NCBI RefSeq assembly: GCF_034314085.1
Contig: NZ_JAVIWI010000001.1
Coordinates: forward strand, 1,798,001 to 1,862,000
Length of the DNA: 64,000 nt
Direction of reading: 5' to 3'
DNA from: Undibacterium sp. 5I1
GTDB lineage: Bacteria > Pseudomonadota > Gammaproteobacteria > Burkholderiales > Burkholderiaceae_D
Part shown: in pieces, positions 25,769 to 35,466 of the stretch
How positions within the stretch are numbered: position 1 is the stretch's first letter
Layout of the letters: every line of letters begins with the position of its first letter
Notes under the pieces: model-generated
The model's database searches: none
Seen by the model: the letters and a program-made list of their open reading frames with translations, nothing else
What the model was told of the DNA's origin: nothing
Program-made: the position numbers and the translations under genes

Positions 25769-27277
25769 GTGATTTATATGGACATCATTTACGAAATAAG
25801 AAGACGTCATTCAGTACAGAAACAATCGATTTCTGCCATTGCGAGAGAAATGGGACTCTCCCGGCCGACCGTACGCAAACATCTCAATACCGTCGAACAG
25901 CCTAAATATCAGCGGCTGCTAACGGTTTCACCCCGCCTCGATGAATATAAAGACCAGCTAACCTCCTGGTTAGAAGAAGAATCCAAACTACCCCGATCAC
26001 GGCGCCGAACAGCGCAACGGCTATTTGAGGGGCTACAGGAACTAGGTTACGGCGGGGCCTACGACAGCATTCAACGATTTGTAAAACAGTGGAAATCCAG
26101 CGCACATGGTCCAAAAATCACCGAAGCGTTTATTCCGTTGGTGTTTCTGCCAGCCGATGCCTGCCAGTTTGACTGGAGCCAGGAACAGGTGGAAATCGCT
26201 GGCATCATGCAAACGATTAAAGTCGCCCATTTCCGGTTAGCCTATAGCCGCCAAATGTTTGTGGCCGCCTATCCCAGAGAAACGCAGGAAATGGTCTTTG
26301 ATGCGCACATCCGTGCATTTACCTTCTTTGGCGGTGTGCCTGCCCGTCTGATTTACGATAATCTCAAGACCGTCGTCGACACCGTCTTTGTCGGTAAAGA
26401 ACGTCAATTTAACCGGCGCTTTTTAACGCTGGCCAATCATTATCTGTTTGAACCAGTGGCCTGCACTCCTGCTTCTGGTTGGGAGAAAGGTCAGGTCGAG
26501 AATCAAGTTGGCAATGTACGGGAATGGCTGTTTACCCCGTTGGCCCGCTTTGCTTCCTTTGCGGATTTAAATGCGTGGCTCACAACCCGCTGCCAGGAAT
26601 TAGCGCAACGTATGCACCCGACACAAAGTCAGCGCACCATTGCAGACTGTTATGCTGATGAGCAGCCTTTGCTTCGACCTGTCAGCGCGCACTTTGATGG
26701 CTATGTAGAAAAAATGATGCGTGCCTCGTCCACTTGTCTAGTGAAAGTAGACCGGAATAAGTACAGTGTGCCAGCGCGGTTTGCCGGGCAGGCGGTATCT
26801 GTTCGCACGACAGCAAATCTGGTGCGGGTCGTCGCACAGGGCGAAGTGATTGCCGCCCATGCCCGTCAATTCAGTCGTGACCAGTTGATTTGTGATCCCT
26901 GGCATTACCTGCCTGTTCTGGAGAAGAAGCCTGGCGCTTTACGGAATGGCGCACCATTCGTTGAATGGACATTACCCAGAGCGGTTGTGCAAGTACGCGA
27001 CCGGATTCTGAAGCAACCGAAAGGAGACCGAGCCTTCGTAGAATTACTGATGCTTGCCGGTGAAGCAGGACTTGATGCGCTTACTGTGGCATGTGAGTTA
27101 ACTCTGGAGGGCGGCGTCATCAGTGCGCCTATCGTGATGAATGAATTGCGCCGTCTCATTGCGCCGCATTTACCCGCAGCAGCGATCCACCTGCCAGACA
27201 CCATTGCTTTGACGATGGAACCTCTGGCGAACTGCCACCGTTATGATTATTTGCTGGGAGCGGCCAATGTCCACTGA
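25769..27277 (+). CDS. istA: IS21 transposase IstA
   Basis: IstA is the DDE transposase of IS21 elements. The 502-residue protein has an N-terminal helix-turn-helix ([18 protein letters not shown]), an rve integrase core with [10 protein letters not shown] and IYDNLKTVV, a glutamate around [17 protein letters not shown], and a C-terminal beta domain ([20 protein letters not shown]). Length is typical, with no frameshift. [10 protein letters not shown] (start 25778) is an equally possible start. Confidence 0.95.
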   Translation: MIYMDIIYEIRRRHSVQKQSISAIAREMGLSRPTVRKHLNTVEQPKYQRLLTVSPRLDEYKDQLTSWLEEESKLPRSRRRTAQRLFEGLQELGYGGAYDSIQRFVKQWKSSAHGPKITEAFIPLVFLPADACQFDWSQEQVEIAGIMQTIKVAHFRLAYSRQMFVAAYPRETQEMVFDAHIRAFTFFGGVPARLIYDNLKTVVDTVFVGKERQFNRRFLTLANHYLFEPVACTPASGWEKGQVENQVGNVREWLFTPLARFASFADLNAWLTTRCQELAQRMHPTQSQRTIADCYADEQPLLRPVSAHFDGYVEKMMRASSTCLVKVDRNKYSVPARFAGQAVSVRTTANLVRVVAQGEVIAAHARQFSRDQLICDPWHYLPVLEKKPGALRNGAPFVEWTLPRAVVQVRDRILKQPKGDRAFVELLMLAGEAGLDALTVACELTLEGGVISAPIVMNELRRLIAPHLPAAAIHLPDTIALTMEPLANCHRYDYLLGAANVH

Positions 27278-28034
27278 CCACGCTACCAGTTTAAAAACAC
27301 TGCAACTCTATGGGATGGCTTTGGCATGGAGTGAGCTGCAGGCAGAAAAGCCCAGGCAAGCACATCGACCTGAAAGCTGGATGGAGCGGTTAATCCATGC
27401 AGAACAAACCGATAGGCAACTCAAGAGCTTACGCTATCAACTCAAAACAGCACGCTTCCCGATTCACCGTGACTTAACTGGCATTAACTGGGCAGAGACT
27501 CCCTTATCGCAAACAGTGGTTGAGCAATTGGCGACCGCAGGATTTATGGAAACAGCGCACAACCTAATTCTGGTGGGTGGTACTGGCACCGGCAAGTCGC
27601 ATTTGGCCACTGCCATCGGTGTCGCGGCAATCCATCATGGCAAGCGGGTGCGTTTCTTTAATGCGGTCGATCTGGTCAACCAGTTGGAACGAGAGAAGAG
27701 TCAGGGAAAGGTCGGCAATCTGGCGAAACAGCTCTGCCTGATGGACGCTGTCATTTTAGATGAGCTGGGATATTTGCCGTTTCCCGCTTCTGGAGGTGCA
27801 TTGCTGTTCCATCTGATCAGCCATCTCTATGAAAAAACCTCGCTCATCATTACGACCAATTTGTCATTCGGCGAATGGGTACAGGTCTTTGGTGATGCAA
27901 AAATGACTACCGCTTTGCTTGACCGTGTTACGCACCATTGCGACATCTTGGAAACCGGGAACGATTCTTACCGATTTAAGCACAGCAAAAATCGTTCTGA
28001 ACAAGCCGATAAAGTGGAAAAATTTGGACGCTGA
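27267..28034 (+). CDS. istB: IS21 helper ATPase IstB
   Basis: IstB is a DnaC/DnaA-like AAA+ ATPase that assembles on target DNA and activates IstA. The 255-residue form starts [17 protein letters not shown] and overlaps the end of istA by 11 bp, a sign of translational coupling. Walker A is [15 protein letters not shown] and Walker B is [12 protein letters not shown]. The frame stays open upstream to 27243, but the overlap start is more likely. Confidence 0.94.
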   Translation: MSTDHATSLKTLQLYGMALAWSELQAEKPRQAHRPESWMERLIHAEQTDRQLKSLRYQLKTARFPIHRDLTGINWAETPLSQTVVEQLATAGFMETAHNLILVGGTGTGKSHLATAIGVAAIHHGKRVRFFNAVDLVNQLEREKSQGKVGNLAKQLCLMDAVILDELGYLPFPASGGALLFHLISHLYEKTSLIITTNLSFGEWVQVFGDAKMTTALLDRVTHHCDILETGNDSYRFKHSKNRSEQADKVEKFGR

Positions 28035-28116
28035 CAGGTGGTAAATATTGAACGCTGTTTGACAATATCATTCATAAAATCAGAAAATCACTGTCTACGT
28101 ACGAAAGTATAAAAAC

Positions 28117-28152
28117 AAAAAACCGCACGATCTGCATCATGCGGTTTTTCTT
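28117..28152. terminator. Intrinsic terminator downstream of aceA
   Basis: AAAAACCGCA / TGCGGTTTTT form a stem with a 12-base loop. An A-run on the left gives a T-run on the minus strand, as needed for aceA, whose stop codon is at 28218. Confidence 0.85.
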
Positions 28153-28217
28153 TTTGCATCTTATTTAAAAGCTACTGCCTTACAGTTCAGCGCAAATGCG
28201 CTAAAACTCAAACCAAC

Positions 28218-29516
28218 TTAAGCGACTTTTTTAGCGTCGAAGAACTGTTCATCTTCTGTCGAGCCATGCAAGGCCGTAGTAGAAGATTGACCTTGTTGAA
28301 TGACTTGTGTCACTGCATCAAAGTAACCTGTACCGACTTCACGCTGATGCTTGACTGCGGTAAAGCCTTTTTCTGCTGCGGCGAATTCTGCTTCTTGCAA
28401 TTCGACAAAAGCCGACATCTGGTTACGTGCATAACCGTGTGCTAGGTTGAACATGCCGTAGTTCAATGCATGGAAACCAGCCAAGGTGATGAATTGGAAT
28501 TTGTAGCCCATTTTGCCCAATTCTTTTTGGAACTTGGCAATCGTTGCGTCATCCAGATTTTTCTTCCAGTTGAATGATGGTGAGCAATTGTAAGACAACA
28601 ATTTACCTGGGAACTTGGCGTGGATTGCATCAGCAAATGCTTGAGCAAATTCCAGATCCGGTTTACCAGTTTCGCACCAGATCATGTCGGCGTATTCGGC
28701 ATAAGCCAAACCACGGGAGATCGCTTGTTGCAGACCTGGTTTAGTTTTGTAGAAGCCTTCAACCGTGCGCTCGCCAGTCAGGAAAGGTTTGTCATTGTCA
28801 TCAACATCAGATGTGATCAGATCAGCCGCTTCTGCATCGGTACGTGCCAACAACACGGTTGGTGTGCCCATGACGTCAGCTGCCAGACGCGCTGCGTTGA
28901 GTTTTTCTACTGCTTCACGGGTTGGCACCAATACTTTACCGCCCATGTGGCCGCATTTTTTAACGGAAGCCAATTGATCTTCAAAGTGGACGCCTGATGC
29001 GCCGGCTTCGATCATGGCTTTCATCAATTCAAACGCGTTCAATACACCGCCGAAACCGGCTTCTGCGTCGGCCACGATCGGCGCGAAGAAGTCTGTATCG
29101 CCTTTGCCTTCAGACCATTGGATTTGATCGGCACGTGTCAGACAATTGTTGATGCGTTTAACAACCAAAGGTACTGAATTTGCCGGGTACAAAGATTGAT
29201 CTGGATACATTTCGCCCGCAACGTTGGCGTCGCCTGCAACTTGCCAGCCAGACAGGTAGATGGCTTTCAAGCCGGCTTTAACTTGTTGCATTGCCTGGTT
29301 ACCAGTCAGCGCGCCGAGGGCATTGACGAAGGGCTCGTTATTGACCAGATCCCACAATTTGATCGAACCGTTTTTCGCAATCGTGTGCTCAACTTTGATC
29401 GAGCCACGCAGATTAACCACATCTGCTGCGGTGTAATTACGTTTGATACCGATCCATCGTGGATTGGTATCCCAGTCTTTTTGCAATTCAGCAATCTGTT
29501 GTTCGCGTGTAGTCAT
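28218..29516 (-). CDS. aceA: Isocitrate lyase
   Basis: AceA splits isocitrate to glyoxylate and succinate in the glyoxylate shunt. The catalytic loop is KKCGHMGGK with the conserved cysteine. Metal-binding [10 protein letters not shown] and [14 protein letters not shown] are also present. Length 432 residues is normal for the bacterial class. A strong ribosome site (AGGAGAGAACC) precedes the ATG. The long AT-rich upstream region with repeated ATGTGAAA motifs suggests regulated expression, for example during growth on acetate or fatty acids. Malate synthase is not in the window. Confidence 0.97.
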   Translation of the reverse strand: MTTREQQIAELQKDWDTNPRWIGIKRNYTAADVVNLRGSIKVEHTIAKNGSIKLWDLVNNEPFVNALGALTGNQAMQQVKAGLKAIYLSGWQVAGDANVAGEMYPDQSLYPANSVPLVVKRINNCLTRADQIQWSEGKGDTDFFAPIVADAEAGFGGVLNAFELMKAMIEAGASGVHFEDQLASVKKCGHMGGKVLVPTREAVEKLNAARLAADVMGTPTVLLARTDAEAADLITSDVDDNDKPFLTGERTVEGFYKTKPGLQQAISRGLAYAEYADMIWCETGKPDLEFAQAFADAIHAKFPGKLLSYNCSPSFNWKKNLDDATIAKFQKELGKMGYKFQFITLAGFHALNYGMFNLAHGYARNQMSAFVELQEAEFAAAEKGFTAVKHQREVGTGYFDAVTQVIQQGQSSTTALHGSTEDEQFFDAKKVA

Positions 29517-29891
29517 GGTTCTCTCCTGTGGGCAAAATAAATGAAGCTGTTAAAACTAATGAAAAGTGAATTCCGTTGAGAGAAATAATAGGACATTTTT
29601 TGCGAAGCAACAAGGTCTTATATAAGACATATAACAAATATTTAATCTTTTAAAATCATACACTTAAATGTTGTTTTTTGCGATGTGAAATAATATTTCT
29701 TAAAATGAGAAAAATAAATTGTGCAGAGTCGAATTATTTTTCACATTATGAAATTGAAATTTCACATCATAGGATATGAAAAACAGAAGAGAAATAAAGA
29801 AGAAAATTAAATTTCAGCAGGCTAAAAAATTTGCAATTCCTGTCGCCAAAATTACGCTGAATCCTACTGAATGACGATAGTTTTAAAATAA
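29517..29891. other. 375-bp AT-rich region upstream of aceA
   Basis: No gene is visible. The region is strongly AT-rich and holds the aceA promoter. Three copies of ATGTGAAA lie here (see next entry). No terminator hairpin for the upstream hydrolase gene was recognised. Confidence 0.5.
29683..29767. promoter_or_regulatory. Three ATGTGAAA motifs, possible aceA regulator sites
   Basis: ATGTGAAA is found at 29683-29690 on the plus strand and as TTTCACAT at 29739-29746 and 29760-29767. The first and last face each other as an inverted pair. The arrangement, 165-250 bp upstream of aceA, suggests cooperative binding by one regulator, whose identity is unknown. Confidence 0.4.
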
Positions 29892-32390
29892 TTATTCAGT
29901 AATTAATTCAAACCAAGGTGAGAGCTGTTCACTTTGCCCTAAGTTAGATAACCCTAATTGCAGCTCAAATCCGCCGCTGACTTTTTTGATCACAGTTGCA
30001 GGCAAGGCAGTACGACGCTTGCCAGAACCATCTAGTGGGAAGACCTGGATTGTTTTAAATTTACTGGGATAAAACATCGCCATGGGAATACGCTCTAGCC
30101 AAACTGGCGCTTGTGAATCGCGTGGCCCAGATGGTTTGTTGCCAGTGTCAGGATCGGGTTCCAAAGTCCACCAGCTACCACCGTATTGCCCGGCAACGGA
30201 TAAACCAGATGGATATGGGATCAATTTTTTTGGTCGCGCAGGAATGGCATTAGGTTGATTGCCAAGCGCGACGCTTGCAACGGTTAATAAAACACGTTTT
30301 GAATTGGCTAAACTGAGGCCATCACGACTAGTTGCCAGGATGGTCGCAAAGCGACGGCTGCCGCTCGGGAACTTGACTGATATTTCAGTCGTTTTTGGCG
30401 ATTCATATGAGGAAGAATTTGTAGCAGATGGAACGCTGCTGCCAGGAGACTCTTCGCCAAAACCAGCCCAGATCAGGCTATAAGGTGTAGTTACACTCAA
30501 TTGCCCCAGAGTAGATTGGTAACGCAAGGAACTGCCTTGACCTTGCTGACCTTGCTGTCCTTGCCAAACAACACCGTCATCTGCCTGGCTTTGCGAGACT
30601 GCATTAGTGGGCAGATCGGCCTTAGCCACATTATTAATACCAATCCTATATAAAAATGCCGTCTTCGGTGTAATGCCAAAGTGGCTCAGTAAATAGGCCG
30701 GATAAGCAGATTCATCTCGCAAGGCACCTAGCATTTGCCTGATATCAGCTGAGAGCAAAATAGTTTTGCGTTCGGCTAATGGTCTGATCTGAAATTGTCG
30801 GAACAGTGCAGCAGACGTGCCTGCCGTTGCATACTTTGCCCAATCACCACTGAGTGAAAAACTATCGGGTAGGGATTTCCACGTATCGCCATCAATATAT
30901 TGGAAGAAAAATAAACCGTCCCAATCCTGCGCGCTGGCAAATGCCGCCATCACTGGCAATATCTCTGCCCCTTGTCGGTTGGGATATGCCTGATTAAATT
31001 CACTCAGCACAAAGGGTTTGTTTACATCCCTGAAATACGCTCTTTGCAACAATTGCGGCCAAGCTTCTTTTAACGCAGATTGATCGCGGATACGCCAATC
31101 GTTTCTATCCCAGGCTTGATGCGGAAAATCATAATGGTCCACATAAAAATGCTCATCAACATAGTCCATCGATTGCTGCGCATCGGCATTCATCACGCCG
31201 CCGTAATACATTTGTGTGCCAGTTAATGGCACCAGATCACCCACCTCAGCGCGTACAGTACGACGCATGATTTCTAGGTATTGTTTATCCATATCGACTA
31301 AAAAGCGGGTGAAGTCGAGCACCCGCTTTCCGGCACCCTGTGGATGCGGCTCAAACGAATGCCCTAGCAAATCTGGCGGGGCTACACCGATTTTATTCAA
31401 ACCGCGTCTTGCTAGTGTGCGCATCTTTGCTGCCCAGCCATATTCACCCTCTAGCAACGAGGATTCGCCCGCCTTGACCAGCAAGCCGCCCTGCTTGGTC
31501 AGATCGCAGCTTTGCCATAGCTGGCAGGCTTGCGCTGCGCTGCCGTATTGTCTTACAGCCCAATGCTGCCATTGCAATTGCAATAATCGCTCGTAGTCCC
31601 CTTTTAAATGATCCAGATCGCCTCTTTGCCATGCGCCGAGCAAAGAGGATTCGTTGTTAATCTCTATCATTGCTAATGCAGGATCGTTGTTGAGCGCAAG
31701 ACGGCGTATTAATCGTCGGGCGTATTCAACTTGCAGGCTGATCATCTTAGGTTCAAACAAATGCAAGGGATTGCTTGCAAATGGCATTTGCTCACCCGGC
31801 GACAAAGGTGTGACGCCATCTACTGCGGGGCGGAAGGTGTAACCCACATGCAGATTCAGATTGACGTAAATACCTTCGGCTTTGAGTGCATCAATAAACA
31901 CCCGCAAACGGCTTATCGCAGTGGCATTAAAAGTAGGAAAAGCTCCTGTGGTCAATATGCCGCGCGGTTTGTCTTCATCATCACTGAGGATGCTGTCCAG
32001 ATGATGCAAGCGCACTGCGTTAAAGCCCATCTTGCGCAAACGTTTTGCAATTCTTGGGGCATCCGCTTCTAGCGGAAAATTGGCGGAATTACTCAGGCTA
32101 ATACCAAACAATCTGACGCGTGTGTCGTCTTTGGTATTTGCCCTACCATCGACACCAACGCGATAAAAGTGTGCCGCTTTGACAAAAATTTTATCCGCAT
32201 CGGTGATGCTGTGATTCATATTACTAAAATCGGGCGCACCGCTTAAGGCATCTTCATCAATCTCAAACGGATAATAATCAGGCTCTGCATGGGCTACCGA
32301 GCTTGCCAGAACTTGCCAGACAAATAAAAAGCCCGACAATGTCAATAAAAGCCGGCGAATGAATGATGGAAGACGAGCAGCAAAAAACAT
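29892..32390 (-). CDS. Large exported glycoside-hydrolase-like protein
   Basis: The 832-residue protein (start 32390, MFFAARLPSFIRRLLL) has a signal peptide ending SVAHA. It continues with a TIM-barrel domain of clan GH-A type: FNAVRLHHLD, IYVNLNLHVGY, a likely acid/base glutamate in MIEINNESSL, and a likely nucleophile in FVLSEFNQAYPN. The C-terminal 300 residues look like beta-sandwich domains with Gly/Gln and Ser-rich linkers. A longer frame to 32495 would bury the signal. It borders the exopolysaccharide genes and probably trims or releases the polymer outside the inner membrane. The specific bond cut is unknown. Confidence 0.75.
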   Translation of the reverse strand: MFFAARLPSFIRRLLLTLSGFLFVWQVLASSVAHAEPDYYPFEIDEDALSGAPDFSNMNHSITDADKIFVKAAHFYRVGVDGRANTKDDTRVRLFGISLSNSANFPLEADAPRIAKRLRKMGFNAVRLHHLDSILSDDEDKPRGILTTGAFPTFNATAISRLRVFIDALKAEGIYVNLNLHVGYTFRPAVDGVTPLSPGEQMPFASNPLHLFEPKMISLQVEYARRLIRRLALNNDPALAMIEINNESSLLGAWQRGDLDHLKGDYERLLQLQWQHWAVRQYGSAAQACQLWQSCDLTKQGGLLVKAGESSLLEGEYGWAAKMRTLARRGLNKIGVAPPDLLGHSFEPHPQGAGKRVLDFTRFLVDMDKQYLEIMRRTVRAEVGDLVPLTGTQMYYGGVMNADAQQSMDYVDEHFYVDHYDFPHQAWDRNDWRIRDQSALKEAWPQLLQRAYFRDVNKPFVLSEFNQAYPNRQGAEILPVMAAFASAQDWDGLFFFQYIDGDTWKSLPDSFSLSGDWAKYATAGTSAALFRQFQIRPLAERKTILLSADIRQMLGALRDESAYPAYLLSHFGITPKTAFLYRIGINNVAKADLPTNAVSQSQADDGVVWQGQQGQQGQGSSLRYQSTLGQLSVTTPYSLIWAGFGEESPGSSVPSATNSSSYESPKTTEISVKFPSGSRRFATILATSRDGLSLANSKRVLLTVASVALGNQPNAIPARPKKLIPYPSGLSVAGQYGGSWWTLEPDPDTGNKPSGPRDSQAPVWLERIPMAMFYPSKFKTIQVFPLDGSGKRRTALPATVIKKVSGGFELQLGLSNLGQSEQLSPWFELITE

Positions 32391-32503
32391 GGCTGAGAAT
32401 TTAATAAAGTTTAGTAGGATGGGGAAATGAGAATATCGCAGAATCCTATGGGATTGAATAGTGCTAACTTTGAGCAGATCGATAAAATGCAGCAATCACA
32501 GAG

Positions 32504-32746
32504 TTAAACCCAGATTTTCCATTAGACCGCTACCACTTCGCAAAAAACGTAGACGGCGTGCGGTCTTCAGAGGGATAGCACCACCGCGATTCGAGTGCGA
32601 GCGCTACAGCGACAATTGCACCTTTGGCGAACTGCCTGGCGTTGTTGCTCCTCCTAGCAAGATGCAGCTTGCGTCGTCGTCGCGTCTAGCCAGTCAGTCC
32701 GCCAAAGGCACACTTATCGATGTTCCAATGGAAAATCTGAGTTAAA
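32504..32746. mobile_element. 243-bp MITE-like element, copy 1
   Basis: The element starts TTAAACCCAGATTTTCCATT and ends CCAATGGAAAATCTGAGTTAAA, so its ends are inverted repeats of about 20 bp. TAA on both sides of the ACCCAG/CTGGGT-type ends could be a 3-bp target duplication. An identical-length copy lies at 57956. A 94-residue open frame runs through it, but it is also open in the other copy with different changes and has no ribosome site. It fills the gap between the divergent hydrolase and polymerase genes. Confidence 0.8.
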
Positions 32747-32817
32747 TTTACAGTTGCTATCATTTAGTACCTACTTTCAAGGCACAATACTGGCTGGCAT
32801 TCATACACAGCAAGACC

Positions 32818-34173
32818 ATGCAACCCTCCACAAGCCCAGCAACGCCAGCAGGTAAAGCAAATCCAGCCATCGCTGCTAACCAGGATCAAGCTTCTTTGAA
32901 CTGGATAGAGGTGATCGCTGTGCGCTCCCTGATTGTATTGTTTGTACTGTTCTCTTTGCTGCCTTACGGGATCTCTTGGGATTATGCTGGCACCTCAGAA
33001 CTGACGATGGAAGGTTCGCTTAACACCAAGCTGGAATGGGGTAGCTTGTTTCTGATCTCCGGGATTTTACTGATCCGCCATCTGCCCCAAACTTTACGCT
33101 ATCTGCGTGCGATTAATCCGTTTTTATTACTGCTGATTTTATGGTGTCTGGCGTCTACATTATGGTCGCCGCTGCCCGCGGTGACGTTTAAAAAAGCGAT
33201 ACAGTTATTCGGTCTGGTCATGATAGGACTGGCGATACAGTTGAGCGACCGCCCCTTAAATTTATTTGCCAGCGATCTGAGATATACCCTGACCGCAATT
33301 TTGATCGCGTCATTTTTTGTGGCAGTGGCTATCCCCAGTATCGGGATTGACTATGAATTGGGTAATGCCTGGCGAGGCATTTTGTCGCAAAAAAATGAGT
33401 TGGGTCAGGTCGCGGCACTCTGTTTTTTGCTATGGCAAGTCAGCACTTGTTTAGGCCAGACCTCGCTACGCTCAATGGTGATCGGCTTGTTGTTTTGTTT
33501 TTTTGTGCTGGTCATGTCGAAGAGTTCTACCAGCCTGGCGATGGCGATTTTAAGTTCTTTTCTTTTTCATTTGTTCCGCAAGCAGCGGATAGGTTCTAAT
33601 TATTCGCTGACCAGAGTTTTTCTCAGCATAGGTATGCTGATTATTCTGATGACGTTTGCGTTTTATATGTTTGAGTCGCGCATGCCAACGTATGGCGAAG
33701 TATCGGGTCCGATTGCGGGTCTGTTTGGCAAAGGCTCCGATCTCACCGGGCGTACCGATATCTGGCAATTAATTGATCTTGAAATTGCGCGTCACCAATG
33801 GATAGGATTAGGCTACGGCGCTTTTTGGCTAGGACCTGGCAGTCTGTCGCAATACATTATTGATGCCTTATACTGGGTACCTCTTCAATCACATAACGGC
33901 TATCTGGATATTTTGAATGAGCAAGGATTGATCGGCATGGGGTTTGCAATTCTGTGTCTGGCAAAACAATTCCAGCAATTATTTTTAATGTCTTATGTAG
34001 ACAGATTACAGGCGGCGTTTTGGGGAACGATGCTCGTGGTGGTCATCATTACCAACTTCACCGAGAGCAGTCTTTTCCGCGGATTTGGATTTCAGAATGT
34101 GCTGTTTATCTTTGCGTTGATGACAGTCACATCCTCTTTAAAGCGCTTAAAAGAAGCGACTGCGCAAGCTTAA
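32818..34173 (+). CDS. O-antigen ligase / exopolysaccharide polymerase (Wzy/ExoQ-like)
   Basis: A 451-residue inner membrane protein with about ten to twelve helices. The periplasmic loop before the last helices contains the family motif SHNGYLDILNEQGLIG, and SQKNELGQ lies in the middle. These are marks of the Wzy_C/ExoQ family that joins lipid-linked repeat units. The 27-residue N-terminal tail (QPSTSPATPAGKANPA) is cytoplasmic and unstructured. It is read away from the hydrolase gene and towards the acyltransferase, ending near repeat copy D. Confidence 0.87.
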   Translation: MQPSTSPATPAGKANPAIAANQDQASLNWIEVIAVRSLIVLFVLFSLLPYGISWDYAGTSELTMEGSLNTKLEWGSLFLISGILLIRHLPQTLRYLRAINPFLLLLILWCLASTLWSPLPAVTFKKAIQLFGLVMIGLAIQLSDRPLNLFASDLRYTLTAILIASFFVAVAIPSIGIDYELGNAWRGILSQKNELGQVAALCFLLWQVSTCLGQTSLRSMVIGLLFCFFVLVMSKSSTSLAMAILSSFLFHLFRKQRIGSNYSLTRVFLSIGMLIILMTFAFYMFESRMPTYGEVSGPIAGLFGKGSDLTGRTDIWQLIDLEIARHQWIGLGYGAFWLGPGSLSQYIIDALYWVPLQSHNGYLDILNEQGLIGMGFAILCLAKQFQQLFLMSYVDRLQAAFWGTMLVVVIITNFTESSLFRGFGFQNVLFIFALMTVTSSLKRLKEATAQA

Positions 34174-34234
34174 ATCGACAACTTGCTAGCTTGTGGCAAG
34201 CCTGGTGCAACATCAGATAAGCGAATTAAATACC

Positions 34235-34318
34235 ACATACTCCCCATCATTTTATAAAAAATCGGCTTATAGACCAGCAATCCTCTGGACAATTAAATAT
34301 ACATACTAGGAGTATATT
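34235..34318 (-). repeat. Dispersed structured repeat, copy D
   Basis: On the minus strand: AATATACTCCTAGTATGTATATT, then TTGTCCAGA...TGGTCTA, then GATGGGGAGTATGT. It lies between two converging genes, 61 bp from the polymerase stop and 86 bp from the acyltransferase stop. Confidence 0.8.
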
Positions 34319-34404
34319 ATTTATGATCCATATGAATTTGAGTAAATATAGCTGATTTTGTTACGACTCAGCGAGGTGCTTATCGCTAAAATGCATCGCA
34401 CTAT

Positions 34405-35466
34405 TTAATGTAAAAACTTACGCCCAAGTCGCAAAAAATATTGCTCAACAAAACGATAGGATAAATGCGCACAAAGAAAAGACAGTGCCATCATGACCAC
34501 TATTCGCAACACAAGTGCCGCGTCAGGCATCCATACAGTAATCAAAGCGAACACAAGATAATGATACAAATATAGCGAGTAACTGACTTTGCCTATGTAC
34601 ACCATGGGCGCAGATGAGAACAGTCGAGTGATCAGATTGTCCGCAAAAATCAGATGAAAAAACAAGGCGGCCATCGCAATGCCTTGAATCGAGTAACGTA
34701 CGCTTTCACGAAAAATCTGATCACGTATCAGCAAAGAACTCAGCATTAAAACGACGCCTGCCAAAAATATCCGCCAATCAGAGAAGAAATCACGCGCACT
34801 TGGATAACGATGTAGTAATAGCGAAAATCCAGTGCCGTACAAGATCGAATCGACCCGGGTATCGGTCGCTTTATAAATTCTGTCGGGGGCCAGATAATCC
34901 AGCCCAATCTGCGTAACCAGATACCAGCGCCACAACAACACTGCCAATAAGGCAACAACAATCAAGCGCAAAAACCACTTAGTGTTGGATGCAAGTGCCG
35001 CGAATAAAAATGGGAAGACTAGATAAAAATGCTCCTCAACTGCCAATGACCAAGTGATGGATAAAGGCGCAGGCATCAGAGTGCTGCTAAAGCCAAAAAA
35101 TATCGCAAAATAATTAGCGAAATAAAAAAATACTGATAACAGTTCTACTAGCCTGATTGGCTCACCCACCATCCACATTGCCAGTAAAGAGCAAGCCACA
35201 TAGACGATCAAAGCAGGCATCAAACGGAACAAGCGGCGTATGTAAAAATGACGAACATCGATTTTCTGATCCTGATCAAATTCCTGCAACATCAAGCGTG
35301 TGATGATGAAGCCACTGATAAAAAAGAAAATCGTCACGCCCAAACCGCCGGGTACGATATGCCCCAGCCATGCATGTGAAATCACGACCAGCAAAATTGA
35401 CACTGCGCGCAGACCATCCAAAGCGAGCAAGCGTGATGCAGGCGATTTCGTCAGCGGCAGCGACAT
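34405..35466 (-). CDS. Acyltransferase 3 family membrane protein (OafA-like)
   Basis: The 353-residue protein has about ten membrane helices and the acyltransferase-3 signatures LDGLRAVSILLVVISHAWL near the N-terminus and WSLAVEEHFYLVFPFLF. These enzymes place acetyl or similar groups on polysaccharide sugars. There is no C-terminal SGNH domain. Its ATG shares one base with the stop codon of the upstream glycosyltransferase (TGATG), so the two are translationally coupled. Confidence 0.9.
   Translation of the reverse strand: MSLPLTKSPASRLLALDGLRAVSILLVVISHAWLGHIVPGGLGVTIFFFISGFIITRLMLQEFDQDQKIDVRHFYIRRLFRLMPALIVYVACSLLAMWMVGEPIRLVELLSVFFYFANYFAIFFGFSSTLMPAPLSITWSLAVEEHFYLVFPFLFAALASNTKWFLRLIVVALLAVLLWRWYLVTQIGLDYLAPDRIYKATDTRVDSILYGTGFSLLLHRYPSARDFFSDWRIFLAGVVLMLSSLLIRDQIFRESVRYSIQGIAMAALFFHLIFADNLITRLFSSAPMVYIGKVSYSLYLYHYLVFALITVWMPDAALVLRIVVMMALSFLCAHLSYRFVEQYFLRLGRKFLH

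Larger units (their letters stand above)
25665..28064 (+). mobile_element. Intact IS21-family insertion sequence
   Basis: The ends TGTCAAACAGCGTGCAATA and, reversed at the right, TGTCAAACAGCGTTCAATA form inverted repeats. A second inner repeat around CAGCGTCCAAA is seen at both ends. Between them lie istA and istB. No clean adjacent target duplication is visible; ATATCA occurs 4 bp outside the left end and directly at the right end. It truncates the integron array, and no cassette remnant is seen on its far side. Confidence 0.9.

Noticed and set aside
25655..28070. ATATCA as the IS21 target duplication
   Set aside because: The left copy is 4 bp away from the inverted repeat end, so it is not adjacent; it may be chance.
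32461..32745. 94-residue open frame across MITE copy 1
   Set aside because: It starts outside the element, lacks a ribosome site, and its equivalent in copy 2 differs in a way expected for non-coding DNA.
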